This document shows, one piece after another, positions 44,504 to 53,337 of a stretch of DNA of 64,000 nt (the first letter of the stretch is position 1; every line of letters starts with the position of its first letter). The DNA is from Inquilinus limosus DSM 16000 (GTDB taxonomy: Bacteria; Pseudomonadota; Alphaproteobacteria; DSM-16000; Inquilinaceae), in contig NZ_AUHM01000024.1 of assembly GCF_000423185.1 (NCBI RefSeq), positions 1 to 64,000 on the forward strand, in the 5' to 3' direction. The position numbers were made by a program, and so were the translations under genes. Below the pieces are notes generated by a model, which made no database searches, was not told the origin of the DNA, and saw only the letters and a program-made list of their open reading frames with translations.

Positions 44504-44940
44504 AGAAGCCGAATAGAGGCGGAAGCCGCGGGACCGGCCGGCCCGCGAACGAAGCGGCGTGAGCCAGCACAGCGAGGCGGGTTGGGTTCGAAGGCCGATG
44601 CGCAAAGCTCATGTCAAGAACTTCACCCATCGAAAGCATTTCTCCTACCGGCGATAACGGTGCGGTCGTTGCAGAGATCATTCGGCAACGGGATCGCCTT
44701 CTCGCACCGGCGCGCTGGGTCCGCAGCGGTTGGCCCGGGCATTGTCGTGCTATATACCGGCGGCCGCCTCATCGGCGCTGTGAAAGCCGAGCGGCGCCTC
44801 CGACAGCGACACCGTCCGCAGAAGGCAGTTGCTTCGACTGCCCAGCTCTCGAGCGATTGGTTCACAGACCGATTCGGAGTCATAGTACTGGGCCGGCTGG
44901 GCACGCGCTCCGGGCTCCCTATGCCGGGACGGAGGTGGAC
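44504..44940. other. Intergenic region upstream of the serine recombinase
   Basis: About 440 bases with no convincing gene. Short open frames run through it, including one that extends the recombinase frame, but they have no ribosome sites. I see no tRNA, clear terminator or direct repeat. This is where the chromosomal frl-type operon ends and the accessory block begins, so a recombinase attachment site could lie here. Confidence 0.4.
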
Positions 44941-46614
44941 ATGTCGACCATCCGAGCCGACGACGCGCCACTGCGCCGGGCTGTTCAATATCTGCGCATG
45001 TCCACCGAACATCAGCGATACTCGATCGAGCATCAGACGGCCGCGATCGCCGAGTTCGCGGAGATCCATGGATACGAAATCGTCGGCACCTATGCGGATC
45101 CGGGGCGAAGCGGCCTCACGATCAATGGACGCACCGCGCTTCAGCAACTGCTGTCGGACGTATTGAAGTCCAATCCGATCTTCGACACCATCTTGGTCTA
45201 CGATGTCAGCCGATGGGGCCGCTTCCAAGATCCCGACCAGTCGGCGCACTATGAATTCATCTGCCGCCAGGCCGGGATAGACATCATCTATTGCGTCGAG
45301 CAGTTCGGCCGCGCCAACACGATTGCGAACAATCTTCTCAAGCACCTCAAGCGGATCATGGCAGCGGAATACAGCCGGGACATATCCGCAAAGGTGTGCC
45401 GCGCCCATCTCAGGCTCGCAGAGAAGGGATACTGGCAAGGCGGTGTCGTGCCCTACGGCTTCCGCCGGCTCCTGGTGGACGAGAGCGGCGCGCCCAGGAT
45501 GGTTCTGGAACATGGACAGCGAAAGGCTCTTGCCGCCGACCGAGTGGTTGTCGTCAACGGCCCTCCACAAGAGATCGACATTATTCGACGAATCTTCCGA
45601 TGGTATGTCAATGAAGGCCTCAGTCTATATAAAATCGCAGAGCGGCTAAAATCAAAAGGCATTTCCGGGAATTTCGGCAGAGCGTTCCTGATTGGGCAAA
45701 TCCGTACCGTCCTTCGCAGCGAACTATGCGTCGGATATTATGTATACAATCGAACAACACAGAGACTCAAGACCGATAAAAGGAAAAATGAAAAGGAATA
45801 TTGGATTCGAGCTCCCGCCCTCACTCCGATCATCGAAAAGAGTATGTTCCAGAAGGCTCAGCGACTCCTCTCAGACCCTAAGCGAATGGGAATTCCAGAA
45901 CGCGATCTTCTGAATAATTTGCGCAGATTGTTGAGAGAATATGGCGAGGTGAATTTCTGCATCATTCGGAAGGATAAGAATTCTCACGCGCCCGGGACAT
46001 TCGTAAAGCGGTTCGGAAGCCTCACCGAGGCTTTGAAACGTATCGGATACACGCAGCCAAAGAGAGGCGCCAAAGACCCTGACGGCAACCTTTGGACAAA
46101 CGATGGGCTCCTCCAGGCGCTGCGACACGTGCATGCGCGCGAAGGGTATATCTCGCACAAGCTGATCAATCGCTGCCGTGAGCTCCCATCCGTCTCGGTC
46201 TTCCAAAGACGCTTCGGGTCCGTCCGGCGCGCCGCGGAGCTTGCCGGCCTGCCAAGGATCCCGGATCAGGCGATCTCCTACATCGCTTGGCGAAAGACCA
46301 GAGAAGCCAAGGGAATTCGCCTGAAAAGCGCCTTCTCGGCCGTGGACATTCTGGAGCCAGGGCCGCTCTTTTCCAACGAGTACATAATCGAGGGACTGCG
46401 GCGCATTCGGTCTGTACACGGGTACATCTCATTTGCCCTGATTGACAACGATCCCCAGATGCCATCTGCAGCGCTCGTGCAACACCGCTTCGGCTCGCTG
46501 CTCCACGCCTACGCGCTTGCAGGTTGGGAGGTGGACCGCCAGCAGCTGCTGGTCGAGAGAGGGCGCCGCCAGCGACGCTCGAACACGCCGGAAGCTCACG
46601 GCTCTGGGATATAG
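44941..46614 (+). CDS. Large serine recombinase with three homing-endonuclease-associated repeats
   Basis: The ATG at 44941 has GGAGG five bases ahead. The 557-residue protein has the resolvase catalytic domain with nucleophile Ser21 (YLRMSTEHQ) and the DVSRWGRFQD block (88-97). A recombinase domain follows (about 165-300), with QGGVVPYGFRRLLVD. The zinc ribbon that normally follows is missing: there are no CxxC pairs. Instead three similar repeats occur at about 320-370, 386-437 and 478-529, each with a G-x-(I/V) start and a closing (F/H)-x-(R/K)-RFGS-x3-A-x2-(A/I)G. They resemble the homing-endonuclease-associated repeat. The gene is less GC-rich than neighbours, which suggests transfer. 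Confidence 0.88.
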   Translation: MSTIRADDAPLRRAVQYLRMSTEHQRYSIEHQTAAIAEFAEIHGYEIVGTYADPGRSGLTINGRTALQQLLSDVLKSNPIFDTILVYDVSRWGRFQDPDQSAHYEFICRQAGIDIIYCVEQFGRANTIANNLLKHLKRIMAAEYSRDISAKVCRAHLRLAEKGYWQGGVVPYGFRRLLVDESGAPRMVLEHGQRKALAADRVVVVNGPPQEIDIIRRIFRWYVNEGLSLYKIAERLKSKGISGNFGRAFLIGQIRTVLRSELCVGYYVYNRTTQRLKTDKRKNEKEYWIRAPALTPIIEKSMFQKAQRLLSDPKRMGIPERDLLNNLRRLLREYGEVNFCIIRKDKNSHAPGTFVKRFGSLTEALKRIGYTQPKRGAKDPDGNLWTNDGLLQALRHVHAREGYISHKLINRCRELPSVSVFQRRFGSVRRAAELAGLPRIPDQAISYIAWRKTREAKGIRLKSAFSAVDILEPGPLFSNEYIIEGLRRIRSVHGYISFALIDNDPQMPSAALVQHRFGSLLHAYALAGWEVDRQQLLVERGRRQRRSNTPEAHGSGI

Positions 46615-47313
46615 GCGCAGCCAGGCTGCCTGATGCTGCCTGCCAAGATCAGGAGCACATATTGCGGCTGAGGCGGTCGTGGCCTTCAATCTACCGAACG
46701 TCGGCTGAATCATGTTCCTGCCGCTCGTTTCTTCGCCACCGGGATCCTGATTCATGTATTCGCTGCAGAATTTCATGTCTTGAGCAGCCGCTTCGCTTTA
46801 CAATTTATCACGGAGAAGCGCTGCTCGAACATACTCAAAAAAAGATCACCTACCTTATCCAGACCAGAAACTCGCTCCCGGATCTGCCCTAGCCGCCGCC
46901 TTGTCTGAATATCTTCCTTCTGAGCCGGGACACATGGCCGACTTCACTATTCCCTATCGCGCGCCGCTCACCTTCCCCTTGGACACTCAGCGCGAAGCTG
47001 GTCCAAGGCATACCGCAATCCCGGGCGAAGCGAACAAGCATCGACCCGACCAGCGCCGCTTCGGCCACGGCTGCCGCCCGCCCTGCTCCTCCGCCGCGTT
47101 GCGGTATTCGGCATCCGGTACCCGCCCCTGCCGCCTGCGGGCCGCGCTGCGATCGATCTGCCGGGGTTGTTGTTCCGCTCCCCGCGGGTCGGTCCAGCCT
47201 TGCCGGTCTCCCGAACGAAAAGCCCGCCCGGGGTGGGGGCCGCTTGGACGAAAGCGCTGCCGCTCGGCTGCGGCAGGCGATAGGATCAGCACGATGTCGA
47301 AGGGGGGATGACC
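46615..47313. other. AT-richer intergenic stretch after the recombinase
   Basis: About 700 bases. The part from 46640 to 46880 is clearly less GC-rich than the rest of the window. I find no convincing gene, hairpin terminator or tRNA. Open frames on both strands between 46890 and 47310 have no start signals and low-complexity Arg/Pro content. Confidence 0.4.
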
Positions 47314-47508
47314 ATGCTGGCACGGCTCGGGCGCATCGCGCTTCTCACCTGGCTGACCGCATGTGCCGGTGAGCGGGCGCCCCCTCCCCCGCCGAAGGCC
47401 CAGCAGCCAAGCGTTCTGGACCGTGCGGTGGAGCCCGTCGTGAAGCAGCTCGGCGGACGGATCGGGCCGCAGGGCGGCATCCTCATCCCCACCCAGCCGA
47501 AACCGTGA
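47314..47508 (+). CDS. Small lipoprotein, 64 residues
   Basis: The ATG at 47314 has AAGGGGGG six bases ahead, a better start than the ATG at 47308. The protein begins with a lipoprotein signal ending in LTAC (Cys near residue 17), followed by a proline run and a short Gly/Pro tail (LGGRIGPQGGILIPTQPKP). No function is apparent. Small lipoproteins of this kind are common and fast-evolving. Coding status rests on the ribosome site and lipobox. Confidence 0.55.
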   Translation: MLARLGRIALLTWLTACAGERAPPPPPKAQQPSVLDRAVEPVVKQLGGRIGPQGGILIPTQPKP

Positions 47509-47511
47509 GGG

Positions 47512-48231
47512 CTCACGTCGCATCCTGCCGGGCGGTCCCCGCGTAGAAGATGGCCTCGACCACTTGTGGCCCGAGATGGCCGAACGTCGCCGCCCCCCAG
47601 CGCGCCGCTTCGGCCGCGCCGAGCAGTACCCCCACGCGCCGCTCATGATCCCACACCCGATCACGCAGGGCAGTTCGAAGGAGCGGCGGGGAGGCTGAAA
47701 GGCTTGCCGGTCGCGGCGCATTGGGCGTGGCGCATGAGCACGTAGACACCGGCCGACAGCATCGGCCCTATGAGGGACGGGCAGGAGCGACACCGTCCCC
47801 GGCTGGAGGCGGCGGATCGGCCATGGCCGATCTCCCACACGAAGACGTCAGCGCGGCGGACTGGCCGACAGCATGGCGGCGATCGGACAGCGTTCGCGGA
47901 GTGCCTGGAGAGCCTTGTTCGTGTCTCGATGAGCTTATTTGCCCGCCGAATTGCGGGTCCTCTCGCGCGATGCCGCGCTGATTGCTGCCCTGATGGTCCT
48001 GCTGCGCGGCTCCATCGTCGGATGGAAGGCCGGAGGCCGGCGTCTCGACCTGGGCCAGGACGCCATGCGGGCCCATTCCGCTGGCGATTCGGCCACTTCT
48101 AGGCGTCAAACAAGCGCGCGAGAGCTGACCTACCGCTATCGAGCTTTTGACTTGCTTTCGCCCAAATCCTGACGTTCATGTCGCTGGTATTTTAGACATC
48201 TGAGCCCAAACATTTGACATACAAGGATATT
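47512..48231. other. Intergenic region before the polysaccharide genes
   Basis: About 720 bases. A minus-strand frame ending at 47513 (EAARWGAATFGHLGPQVVEAIFY near its end) reads like the C-terminus of a protein, but it has no start and may be a gene remnant. The last 100 bases are less GC-rich (AT-rich near 48140-48232) and are the likely promoter for the genes that follow. Confidence 0.4.
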
Positions 48232-48384
48232 ATGTACGACCAGTCGCTCAACCTGGGTGGCGAACTTGGTGGAGACGCGACCACAGACGCCCTGAGCCTG
48301 ATCGCGACCCTTGTGCTGGTCGTCCTGGCGGTGGCCATCTTCTACATCTTCCGCTATGCACGTGGCAGGGAGGACGATCACTAG
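48232..48384 (+). CDS. Tiny single-span membrane protein, 50 residues
   Basis: The ATG at 48232 has AAGGAT five bases ahead. The 50-residue product has an acidic N-terminus (MYDQSLNLGGELGGDATTD), one membrane helix (about residues 20-41) and a short charged tail RYARGREDDH, a positive-inside pattern with the C-terminus in the cytoplasm. It ends 23 bases before the Wzy-like gene. A gene this small is easily missed. It may be a helper of the polymerase. I know no family for it. Confidence 0.6.
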   Translation: MYDQSLNLGGELGGDATTDALSLIATLVLVVLAVAIFYIFRYARGREDDH

Positions 48385-48407
48385 CCTCCGCGCACGCCAG
48401 GGACCCG

Positions 48408-49706
48408 ATGTCGTTCAGCCTGATCAATCAGCGCAAGCTCACGCCGGTCAATGTCCTGCTGGCCGCTTGCGCCGCATGGGGCATCTTCTATGTCGTTGCC
48501 CCGATCGAGGTCTACAGGGCCCAGAGCGACTATCCCTATCTGATCCTCGGCGCATGCCTGATCGGCCTGCTGCTCGGCCTCGTCGTGTTCGAGCCCCGGC
48601 GCGCTGATCGGGCAATGCCGCCTCCGGAGGATCTGCGCCGCACCTTGCGCCAGATCTACGAGATCGCGTTCATGCTCGGCACGATAGGCATTGCCCTGCG
48701 GATCGCCGACTGGGTCTTCCTCCGCGGCCTGTCCATCGATACCGAGTTCATGGAGAATCGAGAGAAGATCGAGACCGCCGGTTCCAACGCCTTCGCCATG
48801 GCGTCGACCGTTCTGGTCCCCTTCTCTCTCATCCCTTACATGATGCATGCCGTTGCCAAGAGAAACGGCACACAAGTCGGTCGAGCTTGGCAGGCAATCG
48901 GCCTGGCGGCGCTGTGGCCCCTCCTCACGATCGTGATCGGATCCCGGTCCAGCATGTTCATGAGCCTCGGGATGCTCATCATCTCCAGGTTGATCATCTT
49001 CCCGCGTACATCTCGGAAGATTGTCGCGTTCTGCGCCCTGCTCGTTGTCGGCCTGATCTACGCTGGCGGCCTGATCTTTATCGAGCGCTTGACGCAGATT
49101 GGGCTCGATGTCGAGTCCGTCATCAGGTTGTCGGCTTTCACACACCTCGCTCCCGTCACGCAAACCTACTTTTCGATCACCTCGAAGCTGTCCGACTGGG
49201 GACGCGACACCGTGTTCATCGCGACCACCTTCGTTCAGTACTACGTGCACGGGGTTCCTGAATTCGCCTATCTGGTCGAGCACTATGCCAAGGGCGACGA
49301 GGCGGGGGCCTACACCTTCAGCATCTTCCCTCGCCTGGCAGCCGCGCTATGGGGAGTCCCATACGACGGCAACGCGTCGATGTTCCTGATGCCTCGCGTT
49401 GGCATCTACACCACGATATTCGGGCCCTTCTACATCGACTTTGGACCGTTCACGCCGCTCTTCTGCTTTGCATTCGGCGCCCTGGTGTCCTGGACCAGGC
49501 GTCAGGTGCTGCGAGGCAATATTGCCGCCTTGCCCCTCTACATCTGCTTTCTCATGCAGATCGCCGCAGCCGTCGTGATGAACGCGATCCAGAGCGCCTA
49601 CGGGATCTTCTTCAATCTGGCGTTCATAGGCTTTTGGATCGCGATGGCGGCCCTTCGATCCAGGCCCGCCAAGCGACCTCCCTTGCTCGCGCAAGCCAGG
49701 CCATGA
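48408..49706 (+). CDS. O-antigen/oligosaccharide polymerase (Wzy-like) membrane protein
   Basis: A 432-residue protein with about ten to twelve membrane helices and a large periplasmic loop (about 245-335) holding SITSKLSDWGRDTVFIATTFVQYYVHGVPEFAYL. The layout is that of oligosaccharide-repeat polymerases of the Wzy type. These proteins diverge strongly, so the call rests on topology and on the polysaccharide-type neighbours. Its stop overlaps the start of the acyltransferase gene by four bases. No flippase or glycosyltransferase gene lies near. Confidence 0.7.
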   Translation: MSFSLINQRKLTPVNVLLAACAAWGIFYVVAPIEVYRAQSDYPYLILGACLIGLLLGLVVFEPRRADRAMPPPEDLRRTLRQIYEIAFMLGTIGIALRIADWVFLRGLSIDTEFMENREKIETAGSNAFAMASTVLVPFSLIPYMMHAVAKRNGTQVGRAWQAIGLAALWPLLTIVIGSRSSMFMSLGMLIISRLIIFPRTSRKIVAFCALLVVGLIYAGGLIFIERLTQIGLDVESVIRLSAFTHLAPVTQTYFSITSKLSDWGRDTVFIATTFVQYYVHGVPEFAYLVEHYAKGDEAGAYTFSIFPRLAAALWGVPYDGNASMFLMPRVGIYTTIFGPFYIDFGPFTPLFCFAFGALVSWTRRQVLRGNIAALPLYICFLMQIAAAVVMNAIQSAYGIFFNLAFIGFWIAMAALRSRPAKRPPLLAQARP

Positions 49707-50803
49707 CGGCAAAGGCAACGCCGGGCCGCCTCGCCTATGTCGACTCTCTGCGAGGCATCGCGGCGTTGCTCGTGGTGCTGATGCACAATGTTCAGCCCGT
49801 CGCCACGGCACCGGTCCGAACTCTGATCTTCGATGTCATCGACCTCGGCAAGGTCGGCGTCATAATGTTCTTTGCCATCAGCGGGTTCGTCATCCCTTTC
49901 AGCTTCCCGAACGGCGCCGCTCCGATTCGACGTTTCGCGATCTCTCGCCTCTTCCGCTTGTATCCAGCCTACTGGTTCTCGATCGCGGCGTACCTCGCCC
50001 TGATCCTCATCGCCGCCGCGCCCTTCCCCCCGGCGGCCGACATCCTGGCCAACCTCACCATGGCCCAGACGGCGATGGGGCAGCCGAACCTGATCGGCGT
50101 CTATTGGACCCTGTTCATCGAATTGATCTTCTACATGCTGTGCGCGCTCGCGTTCGCAGCCGGGCTGCTGCGCAAGGCCCGGTTCACGCTCGTGGCGTGT
50201 ATCACCTGCCTCGGGGTTGCCGCCCTGTTCGCGGTGGCCCGATTCCACCTGGAGCGGAAGGTCCCGGTGGCGTTGCCGCTTTCCCTCTCCGTCATGTTCT
50301 GGGGCACCTTGTGGCGCGAGGCGATCGTGAATGGGTCGGAGAAGCACCGCCGGTTCGCCATCTGGACGCTCCTGCTCTACATCGCCTTCATCCCGCCCAT
50401 CAGTCTCCTCGCCTACAACATCGATCTGGGCCTCGAAGAGAACTGGGTCCGGTACATGAGCTCGTACCTGGTCGCTCTGGCCATCTTCGTGGCGTTGACC
50501 ACCGCGGTCCGGATTTCCAGCCGCTTGCCGGTCTGGCTCGGGGCGATCAGCTATTCGCTCTACCTCTTTCACGTCCATGCGCGGGATGCGGTCCGGATGG
50601 CCCTCGCGTCCATCGGAGCCGAGTTGCCGGTCTGGACCGCCGTTCTCCTGTCCGTCGCAGTCGCCGTCGCCGCCGCCTGGGTCATCTACACATTGGTCGA
50701 GCGACCGATGATCATGCTCGGGCGCAGGGTTGCCGACGCCGTCGCTATCAGAGAACAGCGCCGGATGCGCGCGCAGGCGATCGAAGGCGAATTCGGCACC
50801 TAG
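49703..50803 (+). CDS. Acyltransferase family 3 membrane protein
   Basis: A 366-residue protein whose ATG overlaps the polymerase stop (ATGA). The N-terminal motif RLAYVDSLRGIAALLVVLMHN contains the conserved Arg of acyltransferase-3 enzymes, and its His is in LMHN. Further motifs are GVIMFFAISGFVIPFSF, RRFAISRLFRLYPAYWFSI and YSLYLFHVH near the end. Ten or so membrane helices are present. It would add an acetyl or other acyl group to a surface polysaccharide. Confidence 0.92.
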   Translation: MTAKATPGRLAYVDSLRGIAALLVVLMHNVQPVATAPVRTLIFDVIDLGKVGVIMFFAISGFVIPFSFPNGAAPIRRFAISRLFRLYPAYWFSIAAYLALILIAAAPFPPAADILANLTMAQTAMGQPNLIGVYWTLFIELIFYMLCALAFAAGLLRKARFTLVACITCLGVAALFAVARFHLERKVPVALPLSLSVMFWGTLWREAIVNGSEKHRRFAIWTLLLYIAFIPPISLLAYNIDLGLEENWVRYMSSYLVALAIFVALTTAVRISSRLPVWLGAISYSLYLFHVHARDAVRMALASIGAELPVWTAVLLSVAVAVAAAWVIYTLVERPMIMLGRRVADAVAIREQRRMRAQAIEGEFGT

Positions 50804-50866
50804 GCGTCGGGTTGACAGGGGCCAGCCGCCGGAACAGGGTGCTCGCGAGTTCAAGGGATCATTGCG

Positions 50867-51679
50867 ATGACGACCGATTTGATCGCGGCCGACGGCTCCA
50901 CGACAACGCACCGTCGATCGCTTCGACGCGCTATTCGAAACTGGCTTTGGCCCATCATCGGGGACTTTCCCCGGGAACTCTTGCGCACCAAGCTCGCGCG
51001 CTTTGCGGTCGCTGGTGCGCGCTATGCGTGGTACGTGCTGCTTCTGCGAAGGCTGCGCACCACCGGCGGTGACGGCGTTGCCAAGACCACCGTCGCTCAC
51101 AATGTCCGCGGCATGCTCGACCTCCACGTCGAGCGATCGAGTCGCCTGATCGACCCCGTGGCCGCATGGGCCGCGGCCCGGCGCATCAGCCTGACCGACC
51201 TGACGATTCTGACCATCGGCCCCAGGACCGAGGGCGAGATCCTCAACCTCGTCTCCCGCGGCTTTCGGCGCCGCAACATCACTGCGCTTGACCTGATCTC
51301 CTATTCACCGTGGGTACAGATCGGCGACATGCACTCGATGCCATACCAGGACGCGAGCTTCGACGTCGTCCTCGCGGGCTGGGTGATCAGCTACAGTGAC
51401 GACAAGCAGCGCGCTGCTGACGAGATCGCGCGGGTCGCAAAGCCTGGCGCCGTCATTGCCATCGGCATCGAATGGGGCCGGAAGAGCCCGGAGCAAGTCG
51501 CCGCCGAGCACACCGGTTACATCGTGGGCAGCGCGAAGCGCCTTCCCACCGCGCGCGCCATTCTCGACCTGTTCGGCGATCGGGTCGACCGCGTCTATAT
51601 GCAGGTGGACGACCAGGACGTCGCAGCCGAGGAGACTGGCGATCTCCTGGTCGTCTTCCGGCTGAAGCAGCCGTCCTAG
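50867..51679 (+). CDS. Class I SAM-dependent methyltransferase
   Basis: A 270-residue protein with AAGGGAT ahead of the ATG. The SAM-binding region is LTILTIGPRTEGEILNLVSRGFRRRNITALDLISYSP, a divergent GxG loop followed by the acidic residue at the end of strand 2. The block GDMHSMPYQDASFDVVLAGWVISYSDDKQRAADEIARVAKPGAVIAIGIEWG gives motifs for strands 3 to 5. The N-terminal 90 residues are basic. It may methylate a sugar of the surface polysaccharide, given its neighbours. The gene ends where the decayed conjugation block begins. Confidence 0.8.
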   Translation: MTTDLIAADGSTTTHRRSLRRAIRNWLWPIIGDFPRELLRTKLARFAVAGARYAWYVLLLRRLRTTGGDGVAKTTVAHNVRGMLDLHVERSSRLIDPVAAWAAARRISLTDLTILTIGPRTEGEILNLVSRGFRRRNITALDLISYSPWVQIGDMHSMPYQDASFDVVLAGWVISYSDDKQRAADEIARVAKPGAVIAIGIEWGRKSPEQVAAEHTGYIVGSAKRLPTARAILDLFGDRVDRVYMQVDDQDVAAEETGDLLVVFRLKQPS

Positions 51680-51721
51680 AGCGCGTCTGGCCGCGCGATC
51701 ACGCCTTCTTCACGCTCGCAC

Positions 51722-52066
51722 TCACCCGCCCGCCGCCTGTCGTGCCTTGGATGCCGCCGCCTCATAGGCGCTCGGCGAGCCGGCGAAGAGATCCGGGCTG
51801 CGCGGCCCAGAGCCACTGGCGGTCGGCTCCCGGGAAGTGCCGACTGCGGCCCGGCTTTCCTTCCGGGCTCTGGCGAAGGCCCGATCGCTCGCGAGAAAGC
51901 TCTCCAACATGTAGGGAACGAGGTCGGACACGGACGCCGGATGGCGGTAGGTCTCGCGATAGAGTTCGGCATAGGCTTGAAGGGCCCGGGCCAGATCCGG
52001 GCTCGCCTGGAAGGAGATTTTGGCTGGCGTGCGGTCCGGCAGCCGGCCGAGCTTGAGATTCGGCAT
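51722..52066 (-). CDS. DUF2274 protein of a trb-type conjugation module
   Basis: A 114-residue protein with a near-perfect ribosome site, AAGGAGGG, before its start. It reads MPNLKLGRLPDRTPAKISFQASPDLARALQAYAELYRETYRHPASVSDLVPYMLESFLASDRAFARAR. This is the DUF2274 family, usually encoded right after trbI in trb-type integrative elements, as it is here (11 bases). Such proteins look like ribbon-helix-helix or helical DNA-associated factors. It is intact but its operon is not. Confidence 0.8.
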   Translation of the reverse strand: MPNLKLGRLPDRTPAKISFQASPDLARALQAYAELYRETYRHPASVSDLVPYMLESFLASDRAFARARKESRAAVGTSREPTASGSGPRSPDLFAGSPSAYEAAASKARQAAGG

Positions 52067-52077
52067 TGGACCCTCCT

Positions 52078-52617
52078 TTATTCCTGATAGGGCTCGAGCA
52101 CGAGGTCCTTGTGGACGATGACGCGGAGCGGCCAGCCGGGCCGCACCTTGAGCGTCGGCTGGATGTCGAGCGCCCGTTCCGTGATCCGCTGCCCGGCCTG
52201 GTTCATGCTCTGCTGCGTCGATTGCCGGAGCGCCCGGACGAGGTCGTCCTCGTCGTCGCCGAAGGTGAGTTCGGTGCCGACGCCGAGCAGCGTCGACAGC
52301 ACGACGCCTTTGGCGAGTTCCCAGCCATGGACATCGACCTCGTCCGCAAGCCCGGCGTACCCAGCCGTGTCCGTCGCCGGGAGGTTGTCGAGGACGATCG
52401 AGCTGCCGTTCGGCATGATGATGCGCTGCCAGACGACGAGCGCCCGCGTCTGACCGTAGGCGATGGCGCTGTCGTAGCGGCCGATGAGCCGCGCGCCCTG
52501 CGGGCTGATGTAGCTGCGGTTGACCTCGGCCCGGAACGCCAATTCCTCCTGGGTTAGTGACCTATCTCCGCGAATGCGCCGGAGGTTCCGGGCCACCGCC
52601 TGCCGCATGTCTTCCAT
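52078..52617 (-). CDS. Chimeric gene: XRE helix-turn-helix start fused to TrbI C-terminus
   Basis: A 179-residue frame made of two unrelated parts. Residues 1-38 are the start of an XRE-family regulator (RNLRRIRGDRSLTQEELAFRAEVNRSYIS), cut in the middle of its helix-turn-helix domain. From residue 39 (PQGARLIGRYDSAIAYGQ) to the end it is the C-terminal beta-barrel of conjugation protein TrbI/VirB10, including TELTFGDDEDDLVRALRQSTQQSMNQAGQRI. The junction is near base 52503. The frame is open, so a protein could be made, but it lacks TrbI's membrane anchor and cannot act in conjugation. A deletion between two genes of an integrative element explains it. Confidence 0.75.
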   Translation of the reverse strand: MEDMRQAVARNLRRIRGDRSLTQEELAFRAEVNRSYISPQGARLIGRYDSAIAYGQTRALVVWQRIIMPNGSSIVLDNLPATDTAGYAGLADEVDVHGWELAKGVVLSTLLGVGTELTFGDDEDDLVRALRQSTQQSMNQAGQRITERALDIQPTLKVRPGWPLRVIVHKDLVLEPYQE

Positions 52618-52837
52618 GCGGGGAGAAGAAGCCGCGGCCCGGCCCCTGTCAGTCTGGTATACCCGACAAAATTGCAGCAGGAAAGCTCATGATTGTAGAC
52701 ATCGAGCTCCATGGGCCTCGCCGTCCGGCCCCGGGAGGCCGCCGAATCGGAGCGAGCCGCGGTCCGGAAGGAATGGGTCCTCCGGGACGGGCAGGAGACC
52801 GATCCCGGGTCGCCTCTCGAAGGACGGCCGACGACGA

Positions 52838-53296
52838 TCAGCGTCGCTGATCTTGCCGGAACCGGGCCGGGGCTTCACAGGTCCCGCGACCGGCCCACAC
52901 GCCGCGGTCCGCCCGCTCGGCCTCTTCCTGCGCCGGCAGATAGGCGTCCCGGCTGTACCGGGGCAGAGCCCAGGCCCATCCCGACCTCACCATCGCCTCG
53001 CCGACGCTCCTCGATCCGGCCCAGCACTCCGCGACATCCCGTCCGTATCGGTCCGTGTCCCGCGTCCGGCACCGGAGCTCGCCCTCGGCGAGGATCGAGC
53101 GCAGCTGCTCGGTCGCCTCCTCGCCGATCCGCCGCTCGACTCCGCCGATCCGGCAGGTCTGCCGCCGCTCCGGGGCGTCGATGCCCCACATCCGGATCCG
53201 CGCGCCGTCGACGCGGATGGTGTCGCCGTCGATCACCTGCACGGCCGCAAGCGCGGGCGACGCCGCCAGGAGCACCAGCACAAAGGCAAATCTCAT
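52838..53296 (-). CDS. SNase-family (thermonuclease-like) secreted nuclease
   Basis: A 152-residue protein with a signal peptide (MRFAFVLVLLAASPALA). The nuclease domain keeps AVQVIDGDTIRVDGARIRMWGIDAPERRQTC with the catalytic Asp and Glu/Arg, then RDTDRYGRDVAECWAGSRSVGEAMVRSGWAWALPRYS. Length is right for this family, and it seems intact. Such genes are frequent passengers of trb-type elements. The open frame extends far upstream through the helicase remnant, but the Met with a signal peptide is the sensible start. No strong ribosome site is seen. Confidence 0.85.
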   Translation of the reverse strand: MRFAFVLVLLAASPALAAVQVIDGDTIRVDGARIRMWGIDAPERRQTCRIGGVERRIGEEATEQLRSILAEGELRCRTRDTDRYGRDVAECWAGSRSVGEAMVRSGWAWALPRYSRDAYLPAQEEAERADRGVWAGRGTCEAPARFRQDQRR

Positions 53297-53337
53297 TCCA
53301 GAGCGTCCGATTTCCGAGATCCGGGAAGTTCCGCCAG

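Noticed and set aside
44582-45166. A plus-strand open frame overlapping the recombinase start
   Set aside because: It has no ribosome site or known motif and runs into the recombinase catalytic domain in another frame.
46889-47838. Overlapping open frames on the minus strand after the recombinase
   Set aside because: Arg/Pro-rich, with no start signals; the lipoprotein at 47314 on the plus strand has better support.
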